Shown here: one piece after another, positions 11,561-23,600 of the stretch
Position numbering within the stretch: the first letter of the stretch is position 1
How the letters are laid out: each line of letters begins with the position of its first letter
From: Cordilura impudica
Lineage: Eukaryota > Arthropoda > Insecta > Diptera > Scathophagidae
Length of the DNA stretch: 64,000 nucleotides
Assembly (NCBI GenBank): GCA_963682025.1
Contig: OY821520.1
Coordinates: 234,636,030 to 234,700,029, forward strand
Reading direction: 5' to 3'
Position numbers and translations under genes: made by a program
Notes under the pieces: model-generated
Told to the model about the DNA's origin: nothing
Database searches by the model: none
The model's input: only the letters and a program-made list of their open reading frames with translations

Positions 11561-12090
11561 GAGTTCAGAAAAAAACACGCACTGAATATAAAACTCGTAC
11601 ATATATGTAAACAAACATAACTTAGACCAACACACACATATTTTTATTTTCATATCAATTATGTGCGTTTCTAAATCTTCTACTGTGCCCAACACCATCA
11701 TGACTGTGTTCGTTTTAATATTTCGTTATTTACACAAACATTTTTCTATCACGTACTTTTTGTTTCGATCACACATAAACCACACAGATTCGAATGTTGC
11801 TTTATTTGAAGTTCGTGTTCTGGTACGTGTACTGAAGAAAAAACAGAACATGTACAATAAACAGGTTCGAGTTCAGTTATATTTTAAGTCGTGTTGTGGC
11901 TCGTGTACTAAGAAAAAACAGAACATGTACAATAAACAGGTTCGAGTTCAGTTCTGGCTCGTGTACTAAGAAAAAATAGAACATGTACAATAAACAGGTT
12001 CCAGTTCAGTTATATTTTAAGTCATGTTCTGGCTCGTTTACTAAGAAAAAATAGAACATGTACAATAAACAGGTTCGAGTTCAGTTATAT
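11561..12090 (+). mobile_element. Solo arm of the foldback-like element
   Basis: It matches the left arm of the element at 1949-4134 from its outer end (GAGTTCAGAAAAAAACACGC) through the GCCCAACACCATCATGACTG stretch and into the ~75-bp tandem units. Four units are present, one shortened. No opposing arm follows; the sequence changes to unrelated DNA near 12090. The reading frame across it is the same array artefact. Confidence 0.75.
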
Positions 12091-12257
12091 CGAGCCATAA
12101 CCGCCAAAATATCTTAACCGACATAAAAATCGATTTTCGTTTTTTTTGATGAAAATCGATAATTTACATTTATTTGCATCATCTATCAAAAATTCATCGG
12201 TGTATGAAATACCGTTATGAATTTACAGCAAAAACAATTTTAGCTTAAGTACACATT
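12091..12257. other. Short spacer with an inverted AT-rich motif
   Basis: AAAATCGATTTTCG and GATGAAAATCGATAATTT form a loose inverted repeat near 12126-12165. Nothing else is seen. Confidence 0.4.
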
Positions 12258-13342
12258 AGGTCTGTCTGCGTACTTTTCCAGTAGCAAATACTCAGTAACT
12301 TTTTTTGGGAGAGTAAGAACAATTTTACTCTCTCGGTTGAAAATATCTCAAAAAGTATGCAGACAGCATCCAGTGAAATCTTGCAAGAAAACAGCTGATC
12401 GGTGTGTAAACAATTGAAATAACAAAGCAAAACAATTTTAGCATATGTGTACGCAAAAGTGAATTCATTTTTTTATTTTTTTAAACGTTTCCCAGTTTGA
12501 AAACCGATCGCATAGGTTTTCAAACAGTTGCATCGATATCCGGAAATGTCTTCGAAATTCCTCTTCGCTGTAGTTGGGCACTATTTCTTCCATATACAGC
12601 TTTACAGAATTTCTTTCTTTTGGCTTCATAAGAAAAGGCTTTAGACGGGAATATATCATTGCCTCTGTATCCACTTAGTAGTATACTTAAAATTGTCTCT
12701 GAATCATCTTCTTCACCTTCACTCTCGGACGACGAAGAATCCAGCACCATCATTGCAGTAACTATTATGTGCTTCCTCATGTCACTGTTTCCATGACGAA
12801 CGCACTGTTTCTTTGGAGGATTCAAGCATCGAAAAGAAAGTACTGTTAATACTTTGATTACACTAATATATAACACAATTCCAAATACTCGCCTCTTCAA
12901 TTGCAAAGTTTGTCCCACAAAGTTCTGCTGGTTCTATCGGTTCTGCCATCTCCAATCCACTTGCATCACGGTCACACTGTATATTTGCACGTTTCTAGCA
13001 TGAAGTAAAATGTTTTGTTTATTATAATTTATTATAAACGTTAAAAATCAACACAATTCTAACTACTTACCTCTGCCATTGTTAAATTTCAATTTTTATT
13101 TTCATTTCACAAAATTATTTCATTCAAACAGTAAATAAAAACAGCTGTTCAAACTAGTTGCAAAATCTTGCAAGCAGAAATTTCTCCAGCAACATTTTGC
13201 AAGTTCTCTAACTTCCAACTGTCAAAAAATTATCTTTTTGGCTCTCTCGCTGCAAGAGATTTGGAGTACGCAGACAACATTTTGCAAGATTTTGCAACAT
13301 TTTGCACAAAATGATGCAAAATATGTGTACGCAGACAGACCT
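12258..13342 (-). mobile_element. PIF/Harbinger-type DNA transposon, defective
   Basis: Inverted ends AGGTCTGTCTGCGTAC match over 16 bp at 12258 and 13342. A 3-bp ATT is present on both sides, although TA with ends starting GGTC is also possible. PIF/Harbinger elements make 3-bp target duplications. Inside, the minus strand encodes the N-terminal part of a Harbinger-like nuclease. The right flank is rich in TTTTGCAAGATTTTGCAACA-type short repeats. At ~1.08 kb it is far too short for an autonomous copy. Confidence 0.75.
12465..13081 (-). pseudogene. Harbinger transposase-like N-terminus, frameshifted
   Basis: An ATG near 13081 (MAE) is followed by GTAAGT, suggesting a first exon. A stretch with MAEPIEPAELCGTNFAIEEA near 12945-12890 looks like a second, and an acidic patch DSSSSESEGEEDDSETI near 12755-12700 leads toward the nuclease. 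A frame change near 12675-12690 leads into MEEIVPNYSEEEFRRHFRIS and LFENLCDRFS, the characteristic start of Harbinger/HARBI1-like nucleases. The frame ends at 12465 before any DDE catalytic residue, so the protein is truncated and cannot be active. Exon joins are inferred. Confidence 0.55.
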
Positions 13343-13488
13343 ATTGCTTGCTGTTTACATTTTTCATAACAGCGAAGTGTCGGTTGAGATAAAATTCTCT
13401 TTAACAAAACATTAAAAGTGATTACAGTAATATCACAATAATATTACAAATAAATATTAAATTCGTGTTTTAGAATTGTTCGAGCAAT

Positions 13489-14640
13489 ATGTCAAAGGTA
13501 AGTGTGAGTTTTTGGTTTGGTATTGTTTTTGGTGCTATATACAATTTCGGTTTTAGTATTCAACTCAAAATGCCCTCGTTCCATACAGCGATTCTGATGA
13601 TTCTTCTAATGAATTTCATGGTAATACAAATACTGCAGAATTTACGAATGAAGTTGAAGAAGAAACGTGTGTAGGAAAAAGAGGTTATAAAAAGCAAAAG
13701 TTATTACCTAAGAGGCTGCAAAAACTGAAAAACCGTGATACTAATGTTCAGCCTAATCCCTGTAAAAATAAAAAATGTGGAAACTCATGTGGCGATAAGC
13801 TCACCGAATCAGATCGGTTACAAATAAATGAACATTTTTGGGGATTTGGCAACAAAATTAGACAGAAAGACTGGTTGGCTTCATGTATCAAGCGAGTGAG
13901 CATTCGAAGAAGAAGTGGAGATAGTAATAAAAGACAGTATAGCTACAATTATTTCATTACTTCTAAGATTACTAGCTACAAAGTGTGCCAGCAGTTTTTG
14001 TTGAAAACGCTGCACATTTCTCAAATGATGTTAAAATCTGTAAGAAATAACACACAGTATTTAAACACCTTTATTGAGAATAAAAAGAAATCCGCTCCAC
14101 ACAATAGGTCTGACGAAGCCAAAGTAAACCTTCTAAAATCTTTCGTTGAACAATTACCAGCTGTTCCCTCTCATTACTGCCGCAATAAAAGCAATAAGTT
14201 ATATCTGCCTCAAGAGTTTCGCAATATAAAAGGAGTGTATCAGTGCTATATTGAGCATTTGAAAACTATAAACAATGAATCTTCTCAGTTGTCGTTAAGA
14301 GTTTTTCGCAGCGTTTTTAAAAACAACTTTCATATTGGATTCCACTTGCCCAAAAAAGACAAATGTGAAATATGTAATAATTTTAACAACTTAGATAGTG
14401 AATCGAAAAAAGAAATGGAGTCAACAGAAGAGTATCAGAAACATATGAGAGATAAAGACAAATGTAAGGAAATATTTTTGGAGGAGCAGAAACAATGTAA
14501 AGCGAATTCGTCATTTTTGTGTGCTAGCTTTGATCTTCAAAAGGTTTGAAGTACGCCTCATGGAAAAAGCATAACATTATTCTATTCACGAAACATAACA
14601 TTATTCTATTCTACTGATGTTTGGTAAAACATTCCAAGCA
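13489..14640 (+). pseudogene. DUF7869-type protein gene, spliced, truncated
   Basis: ATGTCAAAG at 13489-13497 is followed by GTAAGT; a 59-bp intron ends in TTTTAG at 13556, and the frame then runs open from 13557 to a stop at 14547-14549. It shows an acidic N-terminus (YSDSDDSSNEFHGNT), the pair KKCGNSCGDKL, VCQQFLLKTLHISQ, then SHYCRNKSNKLYLP and FHLPKKDKCEICNNF. That motif order is characteristic of insect DUF7869-type proteins, which are common as repeated genes; family name from memory. After FDLQKV a TGA replaces an expected codon. The frame continues briefly (STPHGKSITLFYS), shows a small internal duplication near 14570-14605, then stops. The C-terminal half is missing. Probably transposon-linked; role unknown. 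Confidence 0.55.
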
Positions 14641-14725
14641 AAATTCAAGATTGCCTTCACAATCACTGAAACTAAAGACACAGAACGGTTCACAAACACA
14701 ACATATGTACACTTTAAATTTTTTT

Positions 14726-16880
14726 TTAATCCTAGAAGGTTATTCTTATTTTTATTGCGTAAAGGTCATACTTCGTCGAATCGACGACGGTGATTTTAAA
14801 AACGATAATAAAGATGACTTGCGTATGAAAACTTTTTAAAGTTGAGCTTTTTTAATTGTTTGTTTTGTATCTCGTCGAAATAAAACATAAAAGTATTGTT
14901 TTTTTTATATTATATAATTATAACTTAAGATTTCACAGCACTACTTAAAACGTGGATTGTTTTAAAAAACATTACTTAAAAAAATAATAAAAATAATAAA
15001 CTTAAAATCATAAAATTCATTAAATGTGTTTGCATCTTAAAATTAATATATTAAATTATATAGGAACACGTTTTCATGATTATCAGTCTTCAATTTATGA
15101 AAGAGGCACAAAGCACTATTTTGTGGTCCCCACACAGGCTTTTATCACATTTTTTGCAGGATGATTTTGTCATTCTTCGTTTAAAAGACGGACAAAGAGC
15201 GCCAATTTTCCGCTTTTTGTTTTGTTCTAGGGGCACATCGTCATCGATTTCAGTATCCTTCGGCAATATATTTGCAATATTCGCTCGCGCTGATGTTCTC
15301 AAAGTCGGTGTCTCAAGTCTATCAGTCAGCTGGCTTTGGATAAGGGAAAAATGCAATTGTTTCATGAATTTTGGGCGGCTAAGAGGCTTTTTCTTTATTT
15401 GAATATATCTGTTTATGAAAGCCATATTCAGTATGCCATAAAACTGGCACATTGGCCACCTTTTGGTTTTTCTGGAGCAGTTCATTACACTGCACCTTTT
15501 GTTTTGTTGTAGAATTCTATCATGTATGGTTTGTACGATATTTGGTTAATTGCTCCTTCTTCATCACCCGATGAAAGTATATATACAATTTTGTTTGGTT
15601 TTGGCTTATAAGAGAGAAGCGTTTACTGATTGTCATAACAAAACATAGATGTGCTGCACTTTCGACCCTTAATTTTTTTTTAATTCTTTGGTAATTTCTT
15701 TCTTATTTGAGCGCAGAGTGCCAACTAATGTCAGCTTATATAGTTCACATAAAAGTGATTTGGCAAGTGAAACTGATGTGAACCAATTGTCCATGGTAAT
15801 GTTTCTATTAGATCCATGGACAGTTTTTGTTAATTCCTTAACGTAATACTCACCAAGTGGCAGTTTAGTTTGGTTTGAGCCTTTGCCCAAGTATGGTGAA
15901 GCATCAGCCATGTACTTTGTGCCGCTATCACACATCATCACCATTTTCAATCCATATTTTGCTGGTTTGTTGGGTATGTACATTCGGAAACTACACTTGC
16001 TTCTGAATGCAAGCAGTTGCTCGTCAATCGTTAAGTATGGTCCAGGAACATAACTTTGGCGACATTTCTGAATGAATATCTCCCATACTTTTCTAATAGG
16101 AGCAAATTTGTCACCAACTTGTTTAATTCGCACAGTCTTATCGTCGAAGCAAAGGCAGGACAAAAGGAACTTTAACCTGGCTTTCGTCATTGTGGATTTA
16201 TATTGAGCTCCAGAATAGGATCGGTCAAACAATTCGTCAGCAGATAGATGTTGGTCCTTCTTTACAGCAGTCAAGACTAATATTCCTATGAGGGCTAATA
16301 TTTCTTCCGATGAAGTTTTTTTTCTTTGAACTTCATCTGACGTGCAAAGTTTGATTAACGATTAACTATCTCAACATTAGTCCACTGCACTATTTCGTCA
16401 ATAATCTCTTTGGTTAACATTTGAAAACATTGCTTGGGGCACAATATTAAGCCCATAACAATTATTTTTTTCCACGCAAAATAGATATAGTGAACGGAAT
16501 TATATTACACTTGGCTTTTAAAATATTTAGAGGTACATCGTCTTCATCTATATCGCCTGGATCTTCTGATGAACTGTCAGCCTCTGATGAACTATCTTCC
16601 TCTTCTATCTCTATATCAGATATGTCGTTATCATCAATGCCATCGTCCAATTCACACTCGTCGTCACACATCGAAAGAAATTTTTCGATTTCTTCCTCGG
16701 TCAATCGCACTGCAGTGCTCATTTTATATTATAGATGCAAAAACAACCAAAAATGGAACACTAGAGACACACAGTCAAAAATTCCAAAAGTTACACAAAG
16801 TTCATTCTTCGTCGTTACGACGACGCACAATAAAAAAAAACAAACTTACCCGATGCGTATCAAGCTAAACAAGTAAGTGC
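14726..16880 (-). mobile_element. piggyBac-family element, dead
   Basis: It contains a broken piggyBac transposase on the minus strand. The left edge is probably TTAA at 14726-14729 followed by TCCTAGAAGG, close to the known piggyBac terminus and target. Imperfect palindromes TTCGTCG..CGACGACG lie just inside both ends, near 14769 and 16806, as subterminal repeats. I did not find the matching right-end repeat, so the right limit is approximate. Confidence 0.65.
15090..16722 (-). pseudogene. piggyBac transposase, frameshifted, third Asp lost
   Basis: The acidic N-terminus starts at 16722 (MSTAVRLTEEEIEKFLSMCD). After lost frame it resumes with EEILALIGILVLTAVKKD near 16300, then a ~200-residue block down to 15669. 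That block contains LTIDEQLLAF, MYIPNKPAKYGLK, MMCDSGTKYMADASPYLGKG (first catalytic Asp) and MDNWFTSVSLAKSLL (second). A further piece near 15630-15490 reads SYKPKPNKIVYILSSGDEEG and ends FYNKTKGAV followed by stops, exactly where the family has its third catalytic Asp. The last block, 15485-15090, holds NCSRKTKRWPM, LPKDTEIDDD and the cysteine-rich tail CKKCDKSLCGDH. Several shifts plus the lost Asp make it inactive. Confidence 0.85.
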
Positions 16881-17949
16881 ACACACCAAGGGCACAAAAC
16901 ATAAATTTTTTTTTGTAATATTGTTAGGTTGGCGCTAGCTCCAGCTAGTCATAATGCCAGGTTATACGACATATGGATCCCTACACAACCCATGCCTTCG
17001 CAAGTTAGGTTAGAGAGAGCCATTTGATTTCAATCCTTAAAACTATCAAAGCGAACGGTTATGTAACATAACCAGAAAGTACATAACCTAAATGCATGCT
17101 GATCGCTTGGATCAACAACCACCGAAACGTGTTATCCCTCAACCGGAAATAAAAGAAACGACGAAGACGACATTTATCCGATGAAACATGAATTACTGGA
17201 AAAAGCATGAACTTAGGTACATAACCCAACTTCATGCCAAGCAGCAACCATGAGGCTCACAAAACAAAAAACCGGAAACGTTTTTCCCTTTACGCGGAGG
17301 ATTGACGCGACGAAAACTATGTTTATTCGTTGAAGAGCATACTACTAATGAAATATAACAACAAGAGATTCAAGTTAATGCATACTGACTAGTAAGAGTT
17401 GCCATTAATATGGTAATTTGAAAAATAGTCGGTGTTTTGACAATACAAGCGGTTTATTTTCAAATAATCAAAATATGTGCAAAATAAATGTTGATAGTAA
17501 AGTTTCTTCTAGAAAATTATAAAAAATTGTGATATTTTACTATAATGCCATCAATTCATATCTTTTTATAAATAGGGGGAAAGGAGTAATTAGTAAAGAA
17601 AACTGAAGGAATAGACCTACTACTATTCATGCTGTTCAACAACTTTTTGCTTTCTTTAAGCATACGTGCTACCGGCAGATAAACTACTGCTTTTATTTAA
17701 CTTTCTCTGAAACTTTACAACATATATTTTAATCAATTTTCCGTAATAAACGCCCATATAATATAGGCCATGAAACAACAGACGAGCTTGCGATATGAAT
17801 GCTAACCTTCCCTCAAAGTGTGAGTAGTCTGACGTTTCTTCTTCACTGCCTTTAACAAAATTTTGAGTGAATAAATCTAATTAACAATTAAATCATAAAG
17901 AAATAATTCAGCTCTAAAGAATCGATCCATATAAAATATTTCATACGTT
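16881..17949. other. Intergenic stretch, no gene recognised
   Basis: Around 17040-17360 related stretches repeat loosely (ACGACGAAGACGACATTTAT / GACGAAAACTATGTTTATTC), suggesting an old duplicated repeat. The short minus-strand frame at 17059-17247 matches no family I know. The remainder is AT-rich. Confidence 0.4.
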
Positions 17950-19190
17950 AACACAAGTTAAAATAAAAGAATATTTTTTCGGATAACGATATCTTAAAAA
18001 AGTAAATTTTCTTTAAAAAAAAAGAGTACTTTTTCTTAAAGAAGAAACTATTTAAAAAAAAAAGTATTTTTTCTCTAAAAAAAATACCTTTTCTAAAACA
18101 AAAGTACATACCTTTTCCTAAAAGAGTACATTTGCTTAAAAAGTACTTTTTCTTAAAAAAGTACATTTTCTTAAAAAGGTACTTTTCCTTAATAAATGAT
18201 TTTTCTTCAAAAAGTACATTTTCTTGAAAAAAGTACATTTTCTTAGAAAAGTACTTTTTTAAAAAAAGATGTAAATTGAATAAGTAAATTTTCTTAAAAA
18301 AGTACCTTTCCTGTTAAAAAAAAGTACCTTTTCACAGAAAGCTGTTTTTCTTAAAAAAGTACCTTTTCTTAAAAAGTACATTTTCTTTTAGAAAAAATCA
18401 CCTTTTCTAAAGAAGTACCTTTTCTAAATAACTTTTGTAAAAAATTACCTTTATAAAAAAACCATTTTTCATAAAAAGTACATTTTATAAAAAAAGTACC
18501 TTTTTTAATACCTTTTAATACCTTTTTTAAAAAATACCTTTTACAACAAATGACCGTTTATAGAAAAGTACCAGTTATAAAAAATTAACTTTTATAAAAA
18601 AGTACCTTTAACAAAAAAAAGGACCTCTTTTAAAAACATCTTCTATAAAAAAAATGTAAATTGTATGTAAAAAATGTAATTAAAAAGTACCTTTTATAAA
18701 AAAAAAAAACGTTTATAAAAAAGAAACTATAAAAAAGTACTTTTTATAAAAAAATACATTTAATAAAAAAGAAACTTATAAAAATACATTTTATAAAAAC
18801 GTACCGTTTACAGAAAAGTAAATTTTATAAAAACTGTACCTAAAAAGTACCTTTTATAAATAGAAAAGTAAGTTTAACATATATAAAAAGTACCTTCTAA
18901 AAAAACTTATAAAGAAAGTATCTTTTACAAAACAGTTCCTTTCATAAAAATTTACCTTTTAAAAAATACCCTTTATAAAAAGTACCTTTTATAAAAAACA
19001 GTACCTTTTCTAAAAAATTACTTTTTATAAAAGATTACTTTTTATAAAAAAGTACCTTTTGTAAAAGGATCTTTTATAAATAAAAACCCTTTTATAAAAA
19101 GCGACTTTCATACAAAATTTCCTTTTAGAAAAGAGTACTTTACAAAAGGTACTTTCTTTTAAATGTCTTCTTAAAAAAAGTAAATTTTCT
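17950..19190. repeat. GTAC-centred AT-rich minisatellite
   Basis: A degenerate array of units like TTCTTAAAAAAGTACCTTTT, mostly 15-20 bp, fills about 1.2 kb. Each unit is close to its own reverse complement around GTAC, so many small hairpins are possible. Related arrays lie at about 23820-24000 and 37820-39500. Lysine/phenylalanine-rich frames such as 17948-18238 are artefacts of it. Confidence 0.85.
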
Positions 19191-20524
19191 TGGTTTAAGT
19201 TAAAGGGTTTCTTAAATACGCCTTCTGCCTATTACAAGTCATCTCCATATGTATATTATGTAAAATTCGAAGAGCATTCCCTAAGATTAGTTTTATTAGG
19301 ATTTGACATTTGTTGATTGCAAGTTGATACATTTTTGTGCTAATGATTTTATGACTTTAAAGTTCAAATTACCTATTAAAACTCTTTCAACTAACTTTAC
19401 TTAATAAAATTGTCCATGATTTTTTTTAAATTTTTTTTTATACAATTTAATTTATTTTTATTTTAAATTTAATGTTTGTTTCATTTAAGTTTTTAGTAAG
19501 AGAGAACTATTTACATTTTATTATTCTTTAAAGCAACGAAGAAGACCATGTTTTTTTTGCATTTTTTATAGTCTAGGGAGAAAGAGAGACGGTAGGAGGA
19601 GGGGGAGAGGAATGGAATGGGTGAGATTTAAATATAAAGTTATAAGATAATAAAACATTAAACAATATTTAAATTTTTTAAGAAGAAAACCAAAAGAAAT
19701 TTAACAATAGCTCAGATGATAAAAGCTTAAAAATTATTAAAACAATAAAATTTAAAGAATAAAATTATTTGTTTAAAGGATTTTTTTAGGAAGGAAGAAG
19801 AGTATTACTAAGCTTTTTATCTTTAAAAAATATATATATAAAGGTGGTCTGTCTAGATACAGAAAATTAATTCATAATAAAAACTACTAATTTAAAAATA
19901 AAAAAAAACTAACAGGTATTTAAACTAAATAATTTGCTTTCAAATTGAATTCTTTCTTTTTCTTCTTTAACACAACACAATCACTTGGTCAAGTTTAAGA
20001 TTTTTTTTTTTTTTTAATTAAACAAGAAAAGTTTTTTAACAATTTTTTTTATTTTTTAAGTTTTGTTAAATAATGCTAAGCACTATTGAGTTATTTATTG
20101 TAGGGCGTTTTTTTTTTTTTTTTCAATTAAATAAATTTTAGAAATAAATTGTAAAATTCTCTAATTTTTTGTCAAATTTTTGGATTTTTCTTCTTTATAA
20201 ATCGAAACCAAGTGATTTTACTCATCCTCTTTCATTTAATAAGCTAAGTTATAGTGAAAGGACAAAAGAACTTAATTATTTTTTTTAATTTTTGTTGGCG
20301 TTTTTTTTTTTTTTTTTTTTGTTATTACTATTTTTTTTTTTTTGATTTTTTTCCATTTTGTTTTTTGTTTTTAGTAAAATGTTTGTGGTACAGTTTTGTA
20401 ATTTATTTTTAATATTTTTGTTGGTTTTGTTTGTTTTTATTATTATTATTATTTTTTTTAATTATAAAGAATTTCTTTTTAATTTAATACCACATCGCTT
20501 ACGCGCCGTCGATTGAATGTCTCG
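19191..20524 (-). other. Downstream/3' UTR region of ari-1
   Basis: Very AT-rich, with several T homopolymers (near 20000, 20110, 20305, 20330), which are A runs on the ari-1 strand. TTTATT blocks (AATAAA on the minus strand) occur, but I cannot pick the polyadenylation site. No other gene is seen. Confidence 0.5.
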
Positions 20525-20606
20525 TCATTCCAAATATTCCCACCAATCTTTTTCATGACCCTCATGCACATGGTCTAAAAGTACTTTACGCCTTTTTTCA
20601 CAGTAT
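20525..20606 (-). CDS. ari-1 exon 7 (terminal)
   Basis: After CATCAG it encodes [20 protein letters not shown] then WWEYLE and a TGA at 20527-20525. It is 82 nt long. It completes the Ariadne domain with the same kind of ending as fly Ari-1. Confidence 0.92.
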
Positions 20607-23600
20607 CTGATGAAATAAAAAAAAAAACATAAGTAATTCATGAGAATAAATATAAATGATTTCTTAAGCTGCGTTCACACTACGTGTTTTGCTCGTGTTT
20701 TTCTTATTTTTTTAGCACGTGTAATTTGTACACATAGTGTGAACCCTTTCAAACATTGTTTATGTACAACACATTTTGCAAGACATACATATGTAAATTT
20801 TCAATTAGAGCAGGTTATATTTTGGCAAGACAAACATATGAAAATACAACACTGATTGTGGCGAAAGAAAAACAGAGTAAATTATAAAGATTAATATTGA
20901 AAGAAAAATAAATTGTTTAATATTAATTAACAATTAAAAAATATATAAAATATATAACTTTATTTTTAACAATAAATTTTTGTAAATTCACAAATTAAAT
21001 CAGCTGTAGTTTACATTTAGAGGTTATGTCATACGGAAATACATATGTACGTTTGAAACCAAAAATTATAAATCGTATGTAAAAGGGCAATTTTGACACA
21101 CACACGGAATTACGTATGGATCGTAAAACTGAATTTGCATATGGAAAATACACATAGTGTAAACACACCTTTAGGTAGAAACAATACAGGTTTTTTATAT
21201 TTTTGCAAACTTTTTAAGGAGTGATTTAAACGGCTTTTAAATGTGTAAAATGTAAAAGTGCGTTTACATCTTAGCGAAATCTAGTATATACGAGATTTCG
21301 AGCACAATCTAGCTCATTTTTACTAGATTTCCATACAAAACAAAATATATAGCTCGTTACCAGATTTTAGCAAAATCTTACAAAATCTTGTCAAACTTGG
21401 GCACTACCAAATGATACTACTGTGTTTTTTTTAATATCATCGTAGAAAATTACAACGTCGTGACTTAAAAATTGACATTTAACAACAACAACAAACAAGT
21501 TGAATAAAAAGGAAATAAAATATTAATTATTAATAAAAATGACGAATTTTAATAAAAAAATATTTGGTAATTAAAAAGTTATAACGATTTATACTTATAG
21601 GAGCCCATTCCCATCTTCTATATAATAATTGTGTAAAATGAATTTGGTTTTGTTGTTCAAACAATACATTTAACAAATGCTGATGTTTTTTTTCCCGCGA
21701 AATTTATATTTCAGCTTGTGCTTTTTTCGTTCTGATGCATAATATAATAGTAAAATCCATATTTCCATTTTCCTATTGCTATGAGTATTTTTGGTATTTC
21801 TAGTTCATATGATTTATTTTAATCAGCTGTTTATTGTTGTGGAAACAAAATCTCACAAAATGTCAAAAAAGTTAGATGTAAATGGTATAGATTTTGAAAT
21901 AGATTTCAACTAAAATCTACTAGATTTTCTTTACATATAAACGCACTATAAGGAAAATATGAGACGCTAACACATATTTAAAAAAGCCGTTCAAATCATT
22001 TTTATTAACTCCTTATATTTTATACAAAAATATGGTTCCGATAGAACCTACAAATAGGTTTCGAACTGTGGAATCCCTTTAAAACAAAAATGAACGATTG
22101 TTGAAATGCTTTCCCAGCTCTTTTTTTCAATATCCCTCATTCACGTATAATATATGATTTTACATCTTATCTTACCTATATTTATCTTGAACTTTTTGTT
22201 TGATATCAGCTAAATTTTCTGATGTTATATCACGTTCCAAATATTCAGATAATTTCTCAGTGGCAGATTCTAAATCTTTTTGATTATCTTCAAATATCAT
22301 AGATTGATTGTTCTTTTTTAAATAATACGCAAAAACATACGTATACATGAGAGTTTGACGGCATTGGCATAAAATATCAACGGCCTTTTTCAAAAATTGC
22401 ACCTGAAACAACAACAAAAAAAGAAAAACTGTTTACAAAAATATTTAATTTCAAACTCAATCATTATTTAAGTTATAAAAAAAAAATATTAACCCTTCGT
22501 CATTTTGACTACGACCTATTTCGAGTTGTTATAAAAAATATCGTGAGCAAAAGTGTTTACCAAAATTGATTTAATTTTGATATTTAGATAATTTTTAATT
22601 TATATTGAGAGTTTATTTATTTATTTGTTAGCCTGTGTAACAAGACTGAAGTCTTAAAACAAAACAGGGGTACATTAAGGACAAATGTGATAATTTGACA
22701 TTGCTTTTGATGAAAATAATAACAAAACTGGTAATAAGAGTCTCAGAAGAAATTAATACATTAAAATAATAAAAAATAAAAAAAATAAAAAATAACAATT
22801 AAAAATTTAAAAATTAAGAATTAAAAACTAAAAATTAAAAATCAAAAATTAAACAATTAAAAATCAAAAATTAAAAAGCAAAAGTTAAAGATTAAAAATT
22901 AAAATAAAAATTAAAAATCAAAAATTAAAAATTAATAATTAATTAAAAATAAAAAATATAATATAAAATACATTAATTAATACATATATCAATAAGTTAA
23001 GTTAAATAAACAAAAACAGTATTGAAATTTTAAATAATAATAATAAATATTTTAATAATACAAAAAATAGAAAAAAAAGAAAAACAATACATATATTACT
23101 TTTACGAGTATAGCTCAAAAAATTTTTTCTTAAAAAAACGTGCGTTGCTTATATCTTTAATGTTTACTGGTAGCATGTTCCAAAGACGAATAGCATTAAT
23201 ATAAAATTGCCATTCTGATATTAATCTATGATGCCTGATTTGAATTATATTTTTGGTTCTATTAAATCTACTGAATTTTAATCTATTAAATAGTCAGGCT
23301 CTCGAGCGATAATAATTTTATGTAAAAAGATTAAAATACGTATTTTCAATAGGTCCTCAAATTCTACACCATATAGTTTCTTCGAATACGATGAAATGCT
23401 GTCCAATCTCCGCAGTCCAAATACATATCTAGTAATGTTATTGTAAACAACGTTTAATCTTCGTTTACTTTCTGAGTCACAACAGGCGAAACCCTCACAT
23501 CCATACATCACATCCATTAAAGAAATTCAAATCATTTTATTATTGCTTCAACTTAAAATTTAGATCAAAACAAACGATAAAAATATGAATAAACTCGAAA

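Noticed and set aside
15076..15402. Plus-strand frame over the piggyBac tail
   Set aside because: Antisense to the transposase C-terminus with its cysteine-rich motif.
16881..16920. Right terminal repeat of the piggyBac element
   Set aside because: I looked for the reverse of TTAATCCTAGAAGG and found no convincing match, so the boundary is left approximate.
17948..18238. Lysine/phenylalanine-rich open frame
   Set aside because: A translation of the GTAC minisatellite, not a protein gene; the same applies to 37944-38141.
17950..19190. A CRISPR-like or regularly spaced repeat array
   Set aside because: Units are contiguous and degenerate with no unique spacers, in an animal genome.
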